A DNA stretch of 64,000 bases from Prevotella sp. UBA2850 (GCA_002350805.1 DEFO01000004.1:15779-79778), one strand, 5' to 3'; positions 43,698 to 53,349 are shown, counted from the stretch's first letter. Notes: generated by a model from the sequence alone, not told the origin. Numbers and translations: made by a program.

Positions 43698-45254
43698 ATG
43701 AGAATTATGAGAACAAATCAATCATATAAGAAACTGCCGGCCAAGGCTTTCTACTGTCTTCTTATCCTGGCATCATGCTCTCTCTTTCTGTCGAGTTGCA
43801 GCGACTGGCTGGATGTGAAGTCTGACACCGTGGCACGCGAGAAGAATCTCTTCGAAAACTACGACGGATTCAAAGAGGCACTGGCAGGCTGCTACACCAC
43901 CATGGCCAGCCGCGATGCCTATGGCGAGAAACTCACCATGACCGACATCGAGGACCTGGCATGCCTCTGGGCAGAGGTCGGTTCGACCAACCTCCCCACG
44001 CAATACTACCTGATGCACCACCAGTACGACAACTCGTACTCCATCTCGGCCATCAAGAGCATCTATTCCACCCTGTACACCACCATTGCCCAGGCCAACT
44101 TCATCCTCAACCACATGGAGGAGGACGGACAGAACATAACCAGCAAGGATGCACGCAACGTCATTCAGGGCGAGGCCCTGGCCATCCGTGCCTTCTGCCA
44201 TTTCGACGTGCTGCGCCTCTTCGGCCAGATGCCCAAGGACCCCTCGCGCCAGGTGTCGCTGCCCTATTCCTATAAGAGCAGCATCCACGAGCAGGCATCC
44301 TATTACAACTACAACGACTTTTTGAGCCGCCTCGAGAGCGACCTCAACGAGGCCGAGAGCCTGCTCCAGCAGTCCGACCCCGTGCTGAAGTACACCTTCT
44401 ACCAGCTGAACGGCTCGGGCAGCGACCCCGCCGACCTCGACGACGACTTCATGATGTACCGCCGCTACCGCCTCAACTACTGGGCTGTGAAAGCCCTCAA
44501 GGCCCGCTTCTATCTCTACACCGGACAGAACAGCAAGGCCTATGCCGAGGCCAAGAGCGTCCTCAATGCCAAGATCAACGGCGAGCCCGTCATCTCGCTC
44601 TCGGGCATCCACGACCTCGACAACGAGTATTTCGCCCTGCCCAATGAGTGCCTGTTCGCCCTCCACAATGTCAGCCTCGTCAACTACTCCGTGAGCGTGC
44701 TGGGCGGCAATCCCACCGCACAGACAGGCGAGAGCATGCACTACATCACCCAGGCCATGTTCGAGCGCCAGCTGTTCGCCAACCAGTATACAGCCAGCAA
44801 CAACCGCTACCTGACGCTTTGGAACCGCAACGCCGTCAACATGCAGGGTATCGTGCGCCCCAACATCCGTAAGTACTACTACGATGCCCGTAGCGAGACC
44901 AGCACTTCCGCTGCCGTGGGCATCACCCTCTACAAGCAGTGCATGCCCCTCATCCGCCTCTCGGAAATCTACCTCATCCTGATGGAGACCACCACCGACC
45001 TGGCCGAGGCCAACACTCTGTATAAAGACTACATGGCTTCTCACAATGTGAACATCACCACCGACTTCGAGAGCCTCGACGAGGTGCGCAGCCTCATTGT
45101 CGACGAGTACCGCCGCGAGTTCTACGCCGAGGGTGTCATGTTCTACACCTACAAGCGCAACGGCATGAGCACCATGCTGTGGAATGCCGACGAGATGACA
45201 GAGGACGAGTACATCGTTCCGCTGCCCGACACAGAGTACGATCCGAATGCATAA
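43698..45254 (+). CDS. RagB/SusD family nutrient-binding outer membrane lipoprotein
   Basis: A 518-residue SusD-type lipoprotein. The lipobox is FLSSC, followed by SDWLDVKSD, the usual mature start. The core has GEALAIRAFCHFDVLRLFGQ (near 160) and the C-terminal signature REFYAEGVMFYTYKRNG. It should bind the ligand taken in by the SusC encoded 16 bases upstream. ATG 43698 and ATG 43707 are both in frame; the first is used. The mature N-terminus and the C-terminal end (EYIVPLPDTEYDP against DAYVVPLPVQES) are like those of SusD 1, which supports duplication of the whole module. Confidence 0.93.
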   Translation: MRIMRTNQSYKKLPAKAFYCLLILASCSLFLSSCSDWLDVKSDTVAREKNLFENYDGFKEALAGCYTTMASRDAYGEKLTMTDIEDLACLWAEVGSTNLPTQYYLMHHQYDNSYSISAIKSIYSTLYTTIAQANFILNHMEEDGQNITSKDARNVIQGEALAIRAFCHFDVLRLFGQMPKDPSRQVSLPYSYKSSIHEQASYYNYNDFLSRLESDLNEAESLLQQSDPVLKYTFYQLNGSGSDPADLDDDFMMYRRYRLNYWAVKALKARFYLYTGQNSKAYAEAKSVLNAKINGEPVISLSGIHDLDNEYFALPNECLFALHNVSLVNYSVSVLGGNPTAQTGESMHYITQAMFERQLFANQYTASNNRYLTLWNRNAVNMQGIVRPNIRKYYYDARSETSTSAAVGITLYKQCMPLIRLSEIYLILMETTTDLAEANTLYKDYMASHNVNITTDFESLDEVRSLIVDEYRREFYAEGVMFYTYKRNGMSTMLWNADEMTEDEYIVPLPDTEYDPNA

Positions 45255-45279
45255 CATAAAACTAAAAACACGGATGATT

Positions 45280-46044
45280 ATGAAGAAAATAGTATTTTTG
45301 TCAAGTATACTCGTACTGTTGTCAGTACTCTGCTCCTGCGAGGAAGACCTGCCACTCTACGACAGCCAGCAGGCACGCTTGAACTTCAAATATAATTACA
45401 GCCACTCCGACTCGCTCATCAGCTACTCCTTCGTCTACTACGGAGACATCAAGCAAGACACCGTCTGGGTGACCCTCAACACCATGGGATTCCCCGCCGA
45501 CCACGACCGTCAGTTCGAGCTGCGCCAGGTGCCCTCTCCCAATGGCGAGAATGCCGTCCCCGGCAAGCACTATGTCAGCTTCGACGACCCCGGCTATAAG
45601 TCGCGCTACCTCGTGGTGCCCGCCCATGCCGTCACCATCGACGTGCCCATCATCATGCTCCGCGACGCCTCGCTCAAGTCCACGATGGTGGCGCTCAGAG
45701 TCATGGTGAAGGACAACGAGAACTTCATCAGCGGCTATGCCAACGAGCTGTTCAAGGAAATCACCTTCACCGACATGCTCACCAAGCCCGATGCATGGGG
45801 AGCAGCCATGAACTGGTATTTCGGCGAATACGGAAAAGTGAAGCATCAGTTCATGATCGATGTCACCGGCGAGAAGTGGGACGACGACTACATCAACAGC
45901 TTCATCAACGACTACGGCTACGTGACTTACCTCAAGAGTAAGCTGCGCACAGCCCTCGACGAGGAGAATGCCCGCCGCCGTGCCGCCGGACTGGGCGACC
46001 TCTGCGAGGAGAACGGCATGCTCATCAACTGGGGACAGTTCTAA
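45280..46044 (+). CDS. DUF4843 domain lipoprotein
   Basis: A 254-residue lipoprotein with lipobox VLCSC (MKKIVFLSSILVLLSVLCSC). It is a homologue of the protein at 1661-2500: shared features include the QARLNFKYN-like start after an acidic linker, VPGKHYVSFDDPGYKS, and EITFTDMLTKPDAWG. ATG 45280 is used, since the frame upstream overlaps the SusD stop and does not add a better signal sequence. Probably surface-exposed and an accessory to the SusCD pair; ligand unknown. Confidence 0.8.
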   Translation: MKKIVFLSSILVLLSVLCSCEEDLPLYDSQQARLNFKYNYSHSDSLISYSFVYYGDIKQDTVWVTLNTMGFPADHDRQFELRQVPSPNGENAVPGKHYVSFDDPGYKSRYLVVPAHAVTIDVPIIMLRDASLKSTMVALRVMVKDNENFISGYANELFKEITFTDMLTKPDAWGAAMNWYFGEYGKVKHQFMIDVTGEKWDDDYINSFINDYGYVTYLKSKLRTALDEENARRRAAGLGDLCEENGMLINWGQF

Positions 46045-46070
46045 GTATTAACTTTAATTTGTCAACGAAT

Positions 46071-47618
46071 ATGAAGAAATATATTTATTCAGCAACGGTG
46101 ATGCTCGCTCTCTGCGTCGGCTTCCTGGCTTCCTGCGTAGAAGACGACTCCACCTATTCCGACCATTCAGTCTATCTGGAGCTCAGCGGACTGGAAGAGA
46201 AATACGAGGTAGTGTCCTTCAGCAGCGACAAGCTTGAAATCAACCCCGTGGTGCGCTCCAGCTTCAGCGACGACGACCTGGCCTACGCCTGGTCCTACTA
46301 CGATCCGTCGCCCAACTACACGTCCACCAATGTAGACACCGTCAGGGCCGACACCATCAGCTACGAGAAGAACCTCTCCTACAATCCCGCTGTCTCCGAC
46401 GGCACCTACACCCTCGTCTTCACCGTCTGGTCCAAGTCCACAGGCTACCGCCGGTCCATCAAGACCAGCTTCAGCGCCTCCTCGGCCCTCTCAAGAGGAT
46501 TCTATGTGCTCAAGGAGACTGCCGACGGCAACACCGACCTCGACCTCTACAACACCCGTCTGCAGGAGCTCATCCCCGATGTGCTCACCAACTACCAGGG
46601 CAAGGCCATGAGCGGCAAGCCCCGCTGCCTCGACGTCATCCACGGCCAGGCATACATCAACGACAAGGGAAAGGAAACCTCCACCAACATGCTGTGCGTC
46701 ACCACCGAGAACAACGAGGTGCAGTGGATTCGGGCCCTCGACTGCAAGACCATCTTCACGCCCCAGAATGTGCATTTCGAGTATGTTCCCAACGAGATAC
46801 CCTATCGCACCGTCCGTGGCTATTGGGAAGTGTACTATGTCACCAGCAACGGCATCTACTCAGCCTATTCCGGCATGATGGGCGGCAGCGGCGTTCTGGG
46901 AGCCTACGACGGCACCGGCGGCAGCGTCCATGTGGTCAGCGGCGCCTCGGGAGCCTACTATGGCATCCTCTACTGGAGCAACCAGACCCGCAGCTTCGAG
47001 ACCTCCGACTATAATGCCGGCTATGCCCCCGCCAGCAGCAGAGTTCCCGGCTATGGCACCCAGAACCTCGACCTCGAATGCCTCGCATGCGGACTCAACA
47101 TGGCGGCAGGCGAAAAGCAGTTCTTCCTCATGCAAGACCGCTCCAACCCCTCGAAGAAATACATCTACTATTTCAGCTTCGGATTCATGGGCGCCACCCT
47201 CACCGACGTCAGGGAACTCGACGAGAACAGCGGCTATGGCAACGCCACCCTGCGCGCCGTCTGCGACCGTCAGGCCACCATCGCCTACTATGTGAAAGAC
47301 AACAAGGTCTTCACCTACGACCTAGTGAACGAGAATCCCGACAAGGAGCTCACCCTGCAGGGCATTCCCGCCGGCGAGCAGATCTCGCACATCAGCTACC
47401 GTCCGTATTATGGTTCCGGCCGCTTCAGCTATTTCGTCGTCGGCACACAGTCGGGCAACACCTACAAGGTCTATATGTACGAGACCCGTGCCGGCGAGCC
47501 TATTGGCGATCCCGTCATCACCTTCTCAGGCACAGGCAAGCTGAGCCGCATCAGCTACATCGACCCCGCCACCTCCGACATGACCGATGGAGCAGCCATG
47601 CCCATCCTCGACGAGTAA
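46071..47618 (+). CDS. PKD-like family surface lipoprotein
   Basis: A 515-residue lipoprotein with lipobox GFLASC near residue 22. ATG 46071 is chosen; the longer frame would need a TTG at 46059. After the cysteine comes a PKD/Ig-like region (VYLELSGLEEKYEVVSFSSD, then DDLAYAWSYYDPSPNY), then a beta-rich remainder that could form a propeller-like fold (inference). It is a homologue of 118-1617, as shown by shared SRGFYVLKETADGNTDLDLY / ATGWWILKGDADGTDIDFFS segments. It is followed by a strong terminator at 47661-47700, so the operon ends here. Confidence 0.8.
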   Translation: MKKYIYSATVMLALCVGFLASCVEDDSTYSDHSVYLELSGLEEKYEVVSFSSDKLEINPVVRSSFSDDDLAYAWSYYDPSPNYTSTNVDTVRADTISYEKNLSYNPAVSDGTYTLVFTVWSKSTGYRRSIKTSFSASSALSRGFYVLKETADGNTDLDLYNTRLQELIPDVLTNYQGKAMSGKPRCLDVIHGQAYINDKGKETSTNMLCVTTENNEVQWIRALDCKTIFTPQNVHFEYVPNEIPYRTVRGYWEVYYVTSNGIYSAYSGMMGGSGVLGAYDGTGGSVHVVSGASGAYYGILYWSNQTRSFETSDYNAGYAPASSRVPGYGTQNLDLECLACGLNMAAGEKQFFLMQDRSNPSKKYIYYFSFGFMGATLTDVRELDENSGYGNATLRAVCDRQATIAYYVKDNKVFTYDLVNENPDKELTLQGIPAGEQISHISYRPYYGSGRFSYFVVGTQSGNTYKVYMYETRAGEPIGDPVITFSGTGKLSRISYIDPATSDMTDGAAMPILDE

Positions 47619-47660
47619 CCGGCAGGCGCCGTCAGGCGCATCAGTCCGCCCCTACCCTAT

Positions 47661-47700
47661 CAGACCGTTCCCGCCGGCAGGCGGAGACGGTCTGTTTTTT
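47661..47700 (+). terminator. Rho-independent terminator of susC operon 2
   Basis: Perfect outer stem CAGACCGT (47661-47668) / ACGGTCTG (47687-47694), an inner CCGCC/GGCGG stem, and a run of six T. It ends the operon 43 bases after the PKD-like gene. Confidence 0.92.
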
Positions 47701-47886
47701 GTGTGCATCCTAGCAAAGAGACGCCCCCGGCGCCAGGGCGCCGCCACCGAAGAGAGAATACATCCGCCACGGAGGCTGTCGGCTGGTGTATGAAAAAGGC
47801 CACCGTGGGCACAGGGTAGGCCACCGTGGGGGGCTTGAAAAATACAAAAATTGATGCCAAGGGAAGGGCTTTTCAGATTTTATTTG

Positions 47887-47955
47887 TATCTTTGCGCCAT
47901 CATGGATGATATTTGCTTGTCTTGTTTTGCAGCACGAGGGGAAGTGAAAGTCTGA
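47887..47955 (+). promoter_or_regulatory. -7 element and a possible 17-residue leader ORF
   Basis: TATCTTTG (47887-47894) is a good -7 box without a clear TTTG partner. It is followed 7 bases later by an ATG (47902) opening a 17-codon frame (MDDICLSCFAARGEVKV). This is in the 573-base gap before the barrel protein gene. A coding role is doubtful; it may only mark the transcription start for the downstream genes. Confidence 0.35.
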
Positions 47956-48047
47956 CGTGATAGAATGATGGGCAGTTTTTTTGATTGTTCTGGAACTTAT
48001 ATAGAGGATAGAATAAAAAAGTGCTGCGGTATTTAGGTCATCAGCTT

Positions 48048-48134
48048 ATGAAAAATCGACTTTTATTATTGTTTTTTTTGCTAGGCTTTACTGTATCTTC
48101 GTCTGCGATGGCTGTTGCTGTTGACTTACAGTAG
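48048..48134 (+). CDS. Possible 28-residue signal-like peptide
   Basis: ATG 48048 opens a 28-codon frame whose product starts MKNRLLLLFFLLGFTVSSSA and ends at a TAG (48132-48134). It has the form of a complete signal peptide: basic start, long leucine/phenylalanine core, and an Ala-x-Ala-like end (SSAMA). It lies 57 bases before the barrel protein gene and is markedly richer in A/T than its surroundings. It could be a leader peptide, a tiny exported protein, or the remnant of a gene. No homologue comes to mind. Confidence 0.35.
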   Translation: MKNRLLLLFFLLGFTVSSSAMAVAVDLQ

Positions 48135-48191
48135 CATCATCGTTTGCCTATTTCGACAACCGTATCGTTTCATGGTTTGAATGTGTTCGAG

Positions 48192-50963
48192 ATGCCCAAG
48201 ACAAGATTCATCGTGCTGATGCTCTCCCTCCTCATGGCCGTTCCTGTGATGCGAGGGCAGGGGCATTATGAACTGTCGTGTGGGCACCTGACGGTCAAGC
48301 TGAAGGGGTACGGCAGGCAGTCGCTTGCGGGGGTAAGGGCTTTGCTGCACCAGAATGGTGTGACCATCGCGGGTGAGCTGGCCGAAGACAGCACTACGAC
48401 TGTATTCCGGAATGTGTTGGCCGGCCAATATGCACTCACGGCAAGAGCCCGGGGCTTTGCCGAGGTGACCGATACCGTATTGGTGGAGCCGTACCGGCAC
48501 CGGATCAAGACCCTGGAGCTCAGCATCAGGGAGGTGGAGCTGAAGGAGCTGGCAGTGAAGGGGCATGCCAAGGCGATGGTCCTTCGCGGCGATACCGTTG
48601 ACTATCATCCCGAGGCCGTGAATGTGTTGGAAAACGACATGGCCCGGGACATTCTGCAGCAGATGCCCGGGGTGAGAATAGACGGTGAGGGTATCAGCGT
48701 GCTCCATCATGAGGTGGGTAAGACGCTGGTGGACGGCAGGAAACTGTTTGGCGACAAGCCCATCACGGCCTTCGACCATATTGAGGCTACCGACGTTGTG
48801 AAAATCAGAGCCTATGCCGACCATACGGACAAGGCTTTGCAGGCGCATCGCAAGAGGTGGGTGCTCGACATCATCACCAAGAGCAAGATGCTGAGCTCGT
48901 ATGACGGGCGTGCCATTGCGGCATGGGGGTCGTCGATAGACGAAGAGACTGGCAGTGACAGCCGCACTCGCTATGCTGGCGGGGGGACGGCCAATTTCTT
49001 CTCCGAGGATGTTGTCGTGAGCACGAACCTGATGCACAACAACCAGAATATAGCGTCGACGCAGAGCCTGCGCTTCCTGACAACGGACTCGCGCCCGCTT
49101 ACCTACAGCGAAAACAGCTGCGCCGGTGCCGACGTGACCAGGGAGTGGACGAAAAGGGCATCGGGTCTGGCCAAATGGTCGGCAGGCTATCAGTTTGATA
49201 AGAAGGCGGAAAGCCGGCAAAAGAAGCTCGCGCGCGAATACCTGGGAAAGGACCTGGGGTATGAGTGGCGACACTACGACAGCGAACAGAAACTGGCGAA
49301 CAGCTCGCGCCACCACCAGATGCATGTTGATACGGAATGGCGCATGAGAGGTGGGGATGTGCTGACGACCGGTTTTAAATACCAGCTGAGGAACAGACAC
49401 ACTTCGGACACTCAAGACACATACGACAAGAATGACCGGGACGAATCGGAAGGGCATGCAGAGAACCTTTCGCGACAGCAGCAGCACGACATGGAGGCGG
49501 AGGCGAAGTATGTGGCAACACTGACTGAGCAGTCGCATCTGGATTGCTCGGTTGACTATCATCAATCGTCTGCCGACAATGACAACGACCGGCGCTCGGA
49601 CACTTACCTGACAGGGCAACGGCGGGAATCACTGGTGAAGGAAACGCGCCTGACGGGGCAAGACGACCAATGGAAAGCGGGAGGCAGGGCGCTCTTCTCG
49701 CAGATATGGGGCGAGGAGCGTTTCCTGCAGGGCATGAGTGTGGAGTATGTCCAGAACTATGCGCACCAGAAGATGTGGCAGACGGCATGGAATGTATTGG
49801 AGGACAAGGAGGACCGACTGAACACTTACCACTATCGGCAGAACACATGGGTGAGGCAGATGGCTGCTGTCTTCTTTCTGAAGACGGGAGCAGTGTCGCA
49901 TGCTGTGAAAGCAGGATGGAGGAGCCAAACCGTGAGCGCCACGGACAGGCTGGCGGCCGAGCGTCATCGCTTTCGCTTTCTGATGCCCGTGGTCACGCTC
50001 AATGCGGGGTATATGCCTCCGGACATGCGCACCATGATGTCGCTGAACTATGAGTGGGAGCACCGCACACCGACCATGCTTCAGCTGCTGCCGCTCACGG
50101 ACACCTACAACCCCTATTTCATCCTGACGGGCAATCCTTCGCTGAAGCCGGAGTCTCAGCATAAGTTCTTTTCGATGAACAATTTCCTGCTCAATGACTA
50201 TGGACAGAGTCTGGACGTGAACATTGTCTTTGCCCTCCGCAGGAATGTCATCACGCAGTCGACACAGTATTTCTTCAACTCAGCCTACCTGGAGGACGCT
50301 GACGTGACGGTGCCTGCCCACGGGTCGGTATCGACATACTCCAACCGCAATGGTGCCTACGACGGTGCGCTGACGGTCATGTATTCGCTCCCGTTGGACC
50401 GGTATCGCTCGGTCTTTTCGGCAACCCTGAGGGGTGGTATCGGCAAAACGCCCTACTGCATGAACAGCATCACGGACTACATGTATCGGCAGAGGGTGGA
50501 TGGCACCATCGGCTTCAACACCAGCCTGATACCTAAGACGAGGCTGAACTGTGAGCAAAGCGTAGGCCAGGACTGGATGAGGGCTGGCGACGGAAGTGAG
50601 CACGACCGCATATTCAGATATCATGTAGAGGCTACGGTAGAGGCTGATTTGCCTGCTCATTGCTTTGTGAAGGCCAAGTATGATTTCACCCGTTTCCATC
50701 ATCATGCCAGCGGCGAGAACCATTGTCAGAACACCTTGAACTGCTATCTGGGCCATCGCTTCGCCAAAGGCAGGGGAGAGATCAGCCTGACTGCCTATGA
50801 CCTGCTGGACGCTTATCACGGCAGGGTGATGCTGACTGAGCAAAACTACACGCAGTGGAACACGCAGGCTAATGACGGACGGCTGGTCAGTATGAACGTG
50901 ACATGGACCTTCAGAAAGGTAAAGACGAAGAACGGGCATGTGGGGAATGGGGTGTCGTGGTAG
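48192..50963 (+). CDS. TonB-receptor-like outer-membrane barrel protein (OMP_b-brl_3 type)
   Basis: A 923-residue outer-membrane protein. ATG 48192 (MPKTRFIVLMLSLLMAVPVM) gives a signal peptide. Next come a carboxypeptidase-regulatory-like domain (about 30-115), a short plug-like part with the family signature LQQMPGVRIDGEGISV followed by KTLVDGRKLFGDKPI (about 165-200), and a long barrel. The family lacks the TonB box and full plug of SusC. Such proteins often accompany regulatory or redox genes in Bacteroidota, but the cargo is unknown. It is 573 bases downstream of the PKD-like gene and 112 bases upstream of the first thioredoxin gene, on the same strand. No ECF-type motif is seen before it. 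Confidence 0.82.
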   Translation: MPKTRFIVLMLSLLMAVPVMRGQGHYELSCGHLTVKLKGYGRQSLAGVRALLHQNGVTIAGELAEDSTTTVFRNVLAGQYALTARARGFAEVTDTVLVEPYRHRIKTLELSIREVELKELAVKGHAKAMVLRGDTVDYHPEAVNVLENDMARDILQQMPGVRIDGEGISVLHHEVGKTLVDGRKLFGDKPITAFDHIEATDVVKIRAYADHTDKALQAHRKRWVLDIITKSKMLSSYDGRAIAAWGSSIDEETGSDSRTRYAGGGTANFFSEDVVVSTNLMHNNQNIASTQSLRFLTTDSRPLTYSENSCAGADVTREWTKRASGLAKWSAGYQFDKKAESRQKKLAREYLGKDLGYEWRHYDSEQKLANSSRHHQMHVDTEWRMRGGDVLTTGFKYQLRNRHTSDTQDTYDKNDRDESEGHAENLSRQQQHDMEAEAKYVATLTEQSHLDCSVDYHQSSADNDNDRRSDTYLTGQRRESLVKETRLTGQDDQWKAGGRALFSQIWGEERFLQGMSVEYVQNYAHQKMWQTAWNVLEDKEDRLNTYHYRQNTWVRQMAAVFFLKTGAVSHAVKAGWRSQTVSATDRLAAERHRFRFLMPVVTLNAGYMPPDMRTMMSLNYEWEHRTPTMLQLLPLTDTYNPYFILTGNPSLKPESQHKFFSMNNFLLNDYGQSLDVNIVFALRRNVITQSTQYFFNSAYLEDADVTVPAHGSVSTYSNRNGAYDGALTVMYSLPLDRYRSVFSATLRGGIGKTPYCMNSITDYMYRQRVDGTIGFNTSLIPKTRLNCEQSVGQDWMRAGDGSEHDRIFRYHVEATVEADLPAHCFVKAKYDFTRFHHHASGENHCQNTLNCYLGHRFAKGRGEISLTAYDLLDAYHGRVMLTEQNYTQWNTQANDGRLVSMNVTWTFRKVKTKNGHVGNGVSW

Positions 50964-51013
50964 CGGCGCGCGTTTTAATGATGCTAAAAAAATCATAAAA
51001 TCGGCTATGAACC

Positions 51014-51047
51014 GTAACCCTTATGCGCGTTCTTTTCGTATAAGGGG
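51014..51047 (+). promoter_or_regulatory. Candidate ECF-sigma promoter of the double-thioredoxin gene
   Basis: GTAAC (51014-51018), 18 bases, CGTATAAGGGG (51037-51047), 29 bases before the ATG at 51076. It matches the motifs before both susC genes except that the spacer is one base longer. Confidence 0.55.
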
Positions 51048-51075
51048 TAAAAAAGCAGAAACAAAAATCATACCG

Positions 51076-53286
51076 ATGAAAAAAATGAAAAAATCTTTAT
51101 TGACAATTGTGATGGCTATGGTCGGCATGCTGGCTATGGCCAACCCCGTGAAGTATGACCTGAAAGGGCAGTTTCCGGCTGCGCTGAACGGTAAGAAGGT
51201 GGTGGTGTATGCCATCGGCAACGACCGCACACCCGTGGACTCTACTGTGGTGAAGGGCGGTAAGTTTGCCCTGAGCGGCACTTACAAAGAGCCTGCCGTG
51301 GCCCAGCTGATGGTTACTGGCGGCAAACTGACGAAGGTGGTGCTGTTTGCATTGGAAGACGATGCTGTCAGCTTTACCTACGATGGCGACAAGCTGCTTG
51401 CAAAAGGCGGTAAGCGTACGGCTGCCATGGCTGAGTACGACCGCATTATGAAGGAATATGGCAACAAGATGTCGCGCGATGAGCAGATGAAACTCGTCAA
51501 GGAGTATCGCGAAGAAGGCACATCGGAAGCCCGTAAGGCCGAAATTATGAAGGCTTTCGAAGATGCTGAGCGCCCGTTCAATGAGGCTGCCAAAAGCTTC
51601 CTCAAGCAGAACAAAGACAATATGGTGGGTGCATTCTACTATTCACGTCTTTACAATCTGCTGAGCAAGGACGAGCAGAAAGAGCTGATTGCCTCGGCCA
51701 GCGACGAGTTCCTGAACTATCCTTCGGTGAAGCGCATACTCGAACAGCAGGAGGCTGCCAAGCGCCAGGAGGTGGGACAAAAGTTCACCGACTTCGAGAT
51801 GGCCGACAAAGACGGCAAGATGCACAAGTTGTCAGAGTACATCGGCGAGGGCAAGTATGTGCTGCTCGACTTCTGGGCCTCGTGGTGCGGTCCCTGCCGG
51901 GCGGAGATGCCGAACGTGAAGGCTGCCTACGAGAAGTATCACGACAAGGGATTCGACATCGTGGGTGTGTCGCTCGACTCGAAACGCGAGGCCTGGCTGA
52001 AGGCCATCGACGACATGCAGCTGCCCTGGCACCACCTGAGCGACCTGAAGTACTGGGACTGTGCCGCCTCGAAGCTGTACGGTGTGAACGGCATTCCCTG
52101 CACACTGCTCATCGGCCCGAACGGCAAAATCATTGCCCGCAACCTGCGCGGCGAGGCACTGGGCGACAAACTGGCCGACGAGTTTGGCATGACGGCACCG
52201 GGCAAGGGTGTGAGCTTCAACGACGGCAAGACCTTCAGCGAGGTTCTGGCGCTGGCCAAGAAGGAGGGCAAGCCCGTGTTCGTGGACTGCTACACCTCGT
52301 GGTGCGGTCCCTGCAAGATGATGGCCAACAAGGAGTTCCCCAAGAAGGAGGCCGGCGACTACTTCAACAAGAAGTTTGTGTGCTGGAAGGTGGACATGGA
52401 GAAGGGCGAGGGCGTAGGACTGGCCAAGCGCTACGACGTGAATGCCTTCCCAACCTTCCTCATCCTCGACGCTGACGGCAACCTGACGGGCCGCTGCGTG
52501 GGTGCCGCCGGCATCACCGACTTCATCAAGAAGGTGGAGGACGCCATGAAGGAAGAGAAGGGTCTGGCCTGGTATCAGAAGGAATATAACAAGGGCAACC
52601 GCGACCAGAAGTTCCTGACGGACTATCTGAAGGTGCTTGACGACAACTACATGCGCGGTGAGATGAAGAACGTGGCCACTGCCCTGCTCGAGGGTAAGAG
52701 TGCCGCCGAGATTGCCGCCAGCAAGGACCTCTACGCCGCCTTCGAGAAGGGCAGCTACGGCATCGACGACGACTTGTTCCTGGCCATGTATAAGAAGCGT
52801 GCCACGGTGGCCGCCAACCAGGGCGAGAAGGCCGTGCAGGCGCTGGACCGCACGTGGAAGGACGGCGGACTGCGCTGCATGAGCTTCGACGGCAAGACCT
52901 ACAAGGGCTTCGACAAGAATAAGTTCAAGGCCTTCAAGCAGAAGATGAAGGAATATGGCGTTCCCGACGCCGAGAAGATTGCCGAGGATGTGCTCTGCGA
53001 CAATGCCAGCTATGCCAAGGACTATGCTACCATGATGAAATACCTGAAGAAGAGTGTGCAGCAGGGCGACGTGGAAGACATGCAGCTGCAGTACAAGCTG
53101 GAGCAGGTGGTGGAGGACAAGCCTCAGGACAAGAAGCTGATGGGCGAGGTGGCCAAGCTGGCCAACATGCGCATCGCTCAGCTGAAGCAGAAGGACACCA
53201 GCGGCGAGCGTAAGTTTAAGATGGACGGCAAGGAAATCACCGTCACCGAGTTCATGATCCAGAAGTATCAGGAGATGATTAAATAA
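51076..53286 (+). CDS. Exported TlpA-like protein with two thioredoxin domains
   Basis: A 736-residue exported protein. ATG 51076 (MKKMKKSLLTIVMAMVGMLA) is used, because the longer frame covers the promoter. In order: signal peptide; a DUF4369-like domain (about 24-110); a helical linker; a TlpA/AhpC-type thioredoxin domain with WCGPC (Cys271, Cys274) and a cis-proline segment GIPCTLLIGPNGK; a second thioredoxin domain with WCGPC (Cys410, Cys413) and AFPTFLILDADG; and a helical C-terminus of about 240 residues. Two active redox sites in one periplasmic protein suggest a relay of electrons or disulfide handling. It is under a candidate ECF promoter shared with the susC operons. Confidence 0.9.
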   Translation: MKKMKKSLLTIVMAMVGMLAMANPVKYDLKGQFPAALNGKKVVVYAIGNDRTPVDSTVVKGGKFALSGTYKEPAVAQLMVTGGKLTKVVLFALEDDAVSFTYDGDKLLAKGGKRTAAMAEYDRIMKEYGNKMSRDEQMKLVKEYREEGTSEARKAEIMKAFEDAERPFNEAAKSFLKQNKDNMVGAFYYSRLYNLLSKDEQKELIASASDEFLNYPSVKRILEQQEAAKRQEVGQKFTDFEMADKDGKMHKLSEYIGEGKYVLLDFWASWCGPCRAEMPNVKAAYEKYHDKGFDIVGVSLDSKREAWLKAIDDMQLPWHHLSDLKYWDCAASKLYGVNGIPCTLLIGPNGKIIARNLRGEALGDKLADEFGMTAPGKGVSFNDGKTFSEVLALAKKEGKPVFVDCYTSWCGPCKMMANKEFPKKEAGDYFNKKFVCWKVDMEKGEGVGLAKRYDVNAFPTFLILDADGNLTGRCVGAAGITDFIKKVEDAMKEEKGLAWYQKEYNKGNRDQKFLTDYLKVLDDNYMRGEMKNVATALLEGKSAAEIAASKDLYAAFEKGSYGIDDDLFLAMYKKRATVAANQGEKAVQALDRTWKDGGLRCMSFDGKTYKGFDKNKFKAFKQKMKEYGVPDAEKIAEDVLCDNASYAKDYATMMKYLKKSVQQGDVEDMQLQYKLEQVVEDKPQDKKLMGEVAKLANMRIAQLKQKDTSGERKFKMDGKEITVTEFMIQKYQEMIK

Positions 53287-53288
53287 TG

Positions 53289-53323
53289 CATAATTCATAA
53301 TTCATAATGCATAATGCATAATA
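53289..53323. repeat. 7-bp tandem repeat CATAATT/G after the double-thioredoxin gene
   Basis: CATAATT, CATAATT, CATAATG, CATAATG and CATAATA start at 53289, 53296, 53303, 53310 and 53317, a period of exactly 7, beginning 3 bases after the stop. Confidence 0.85.
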
Positions 53324-53349
53324 AGAAGGATTATTGTTAATTAGTAAAA

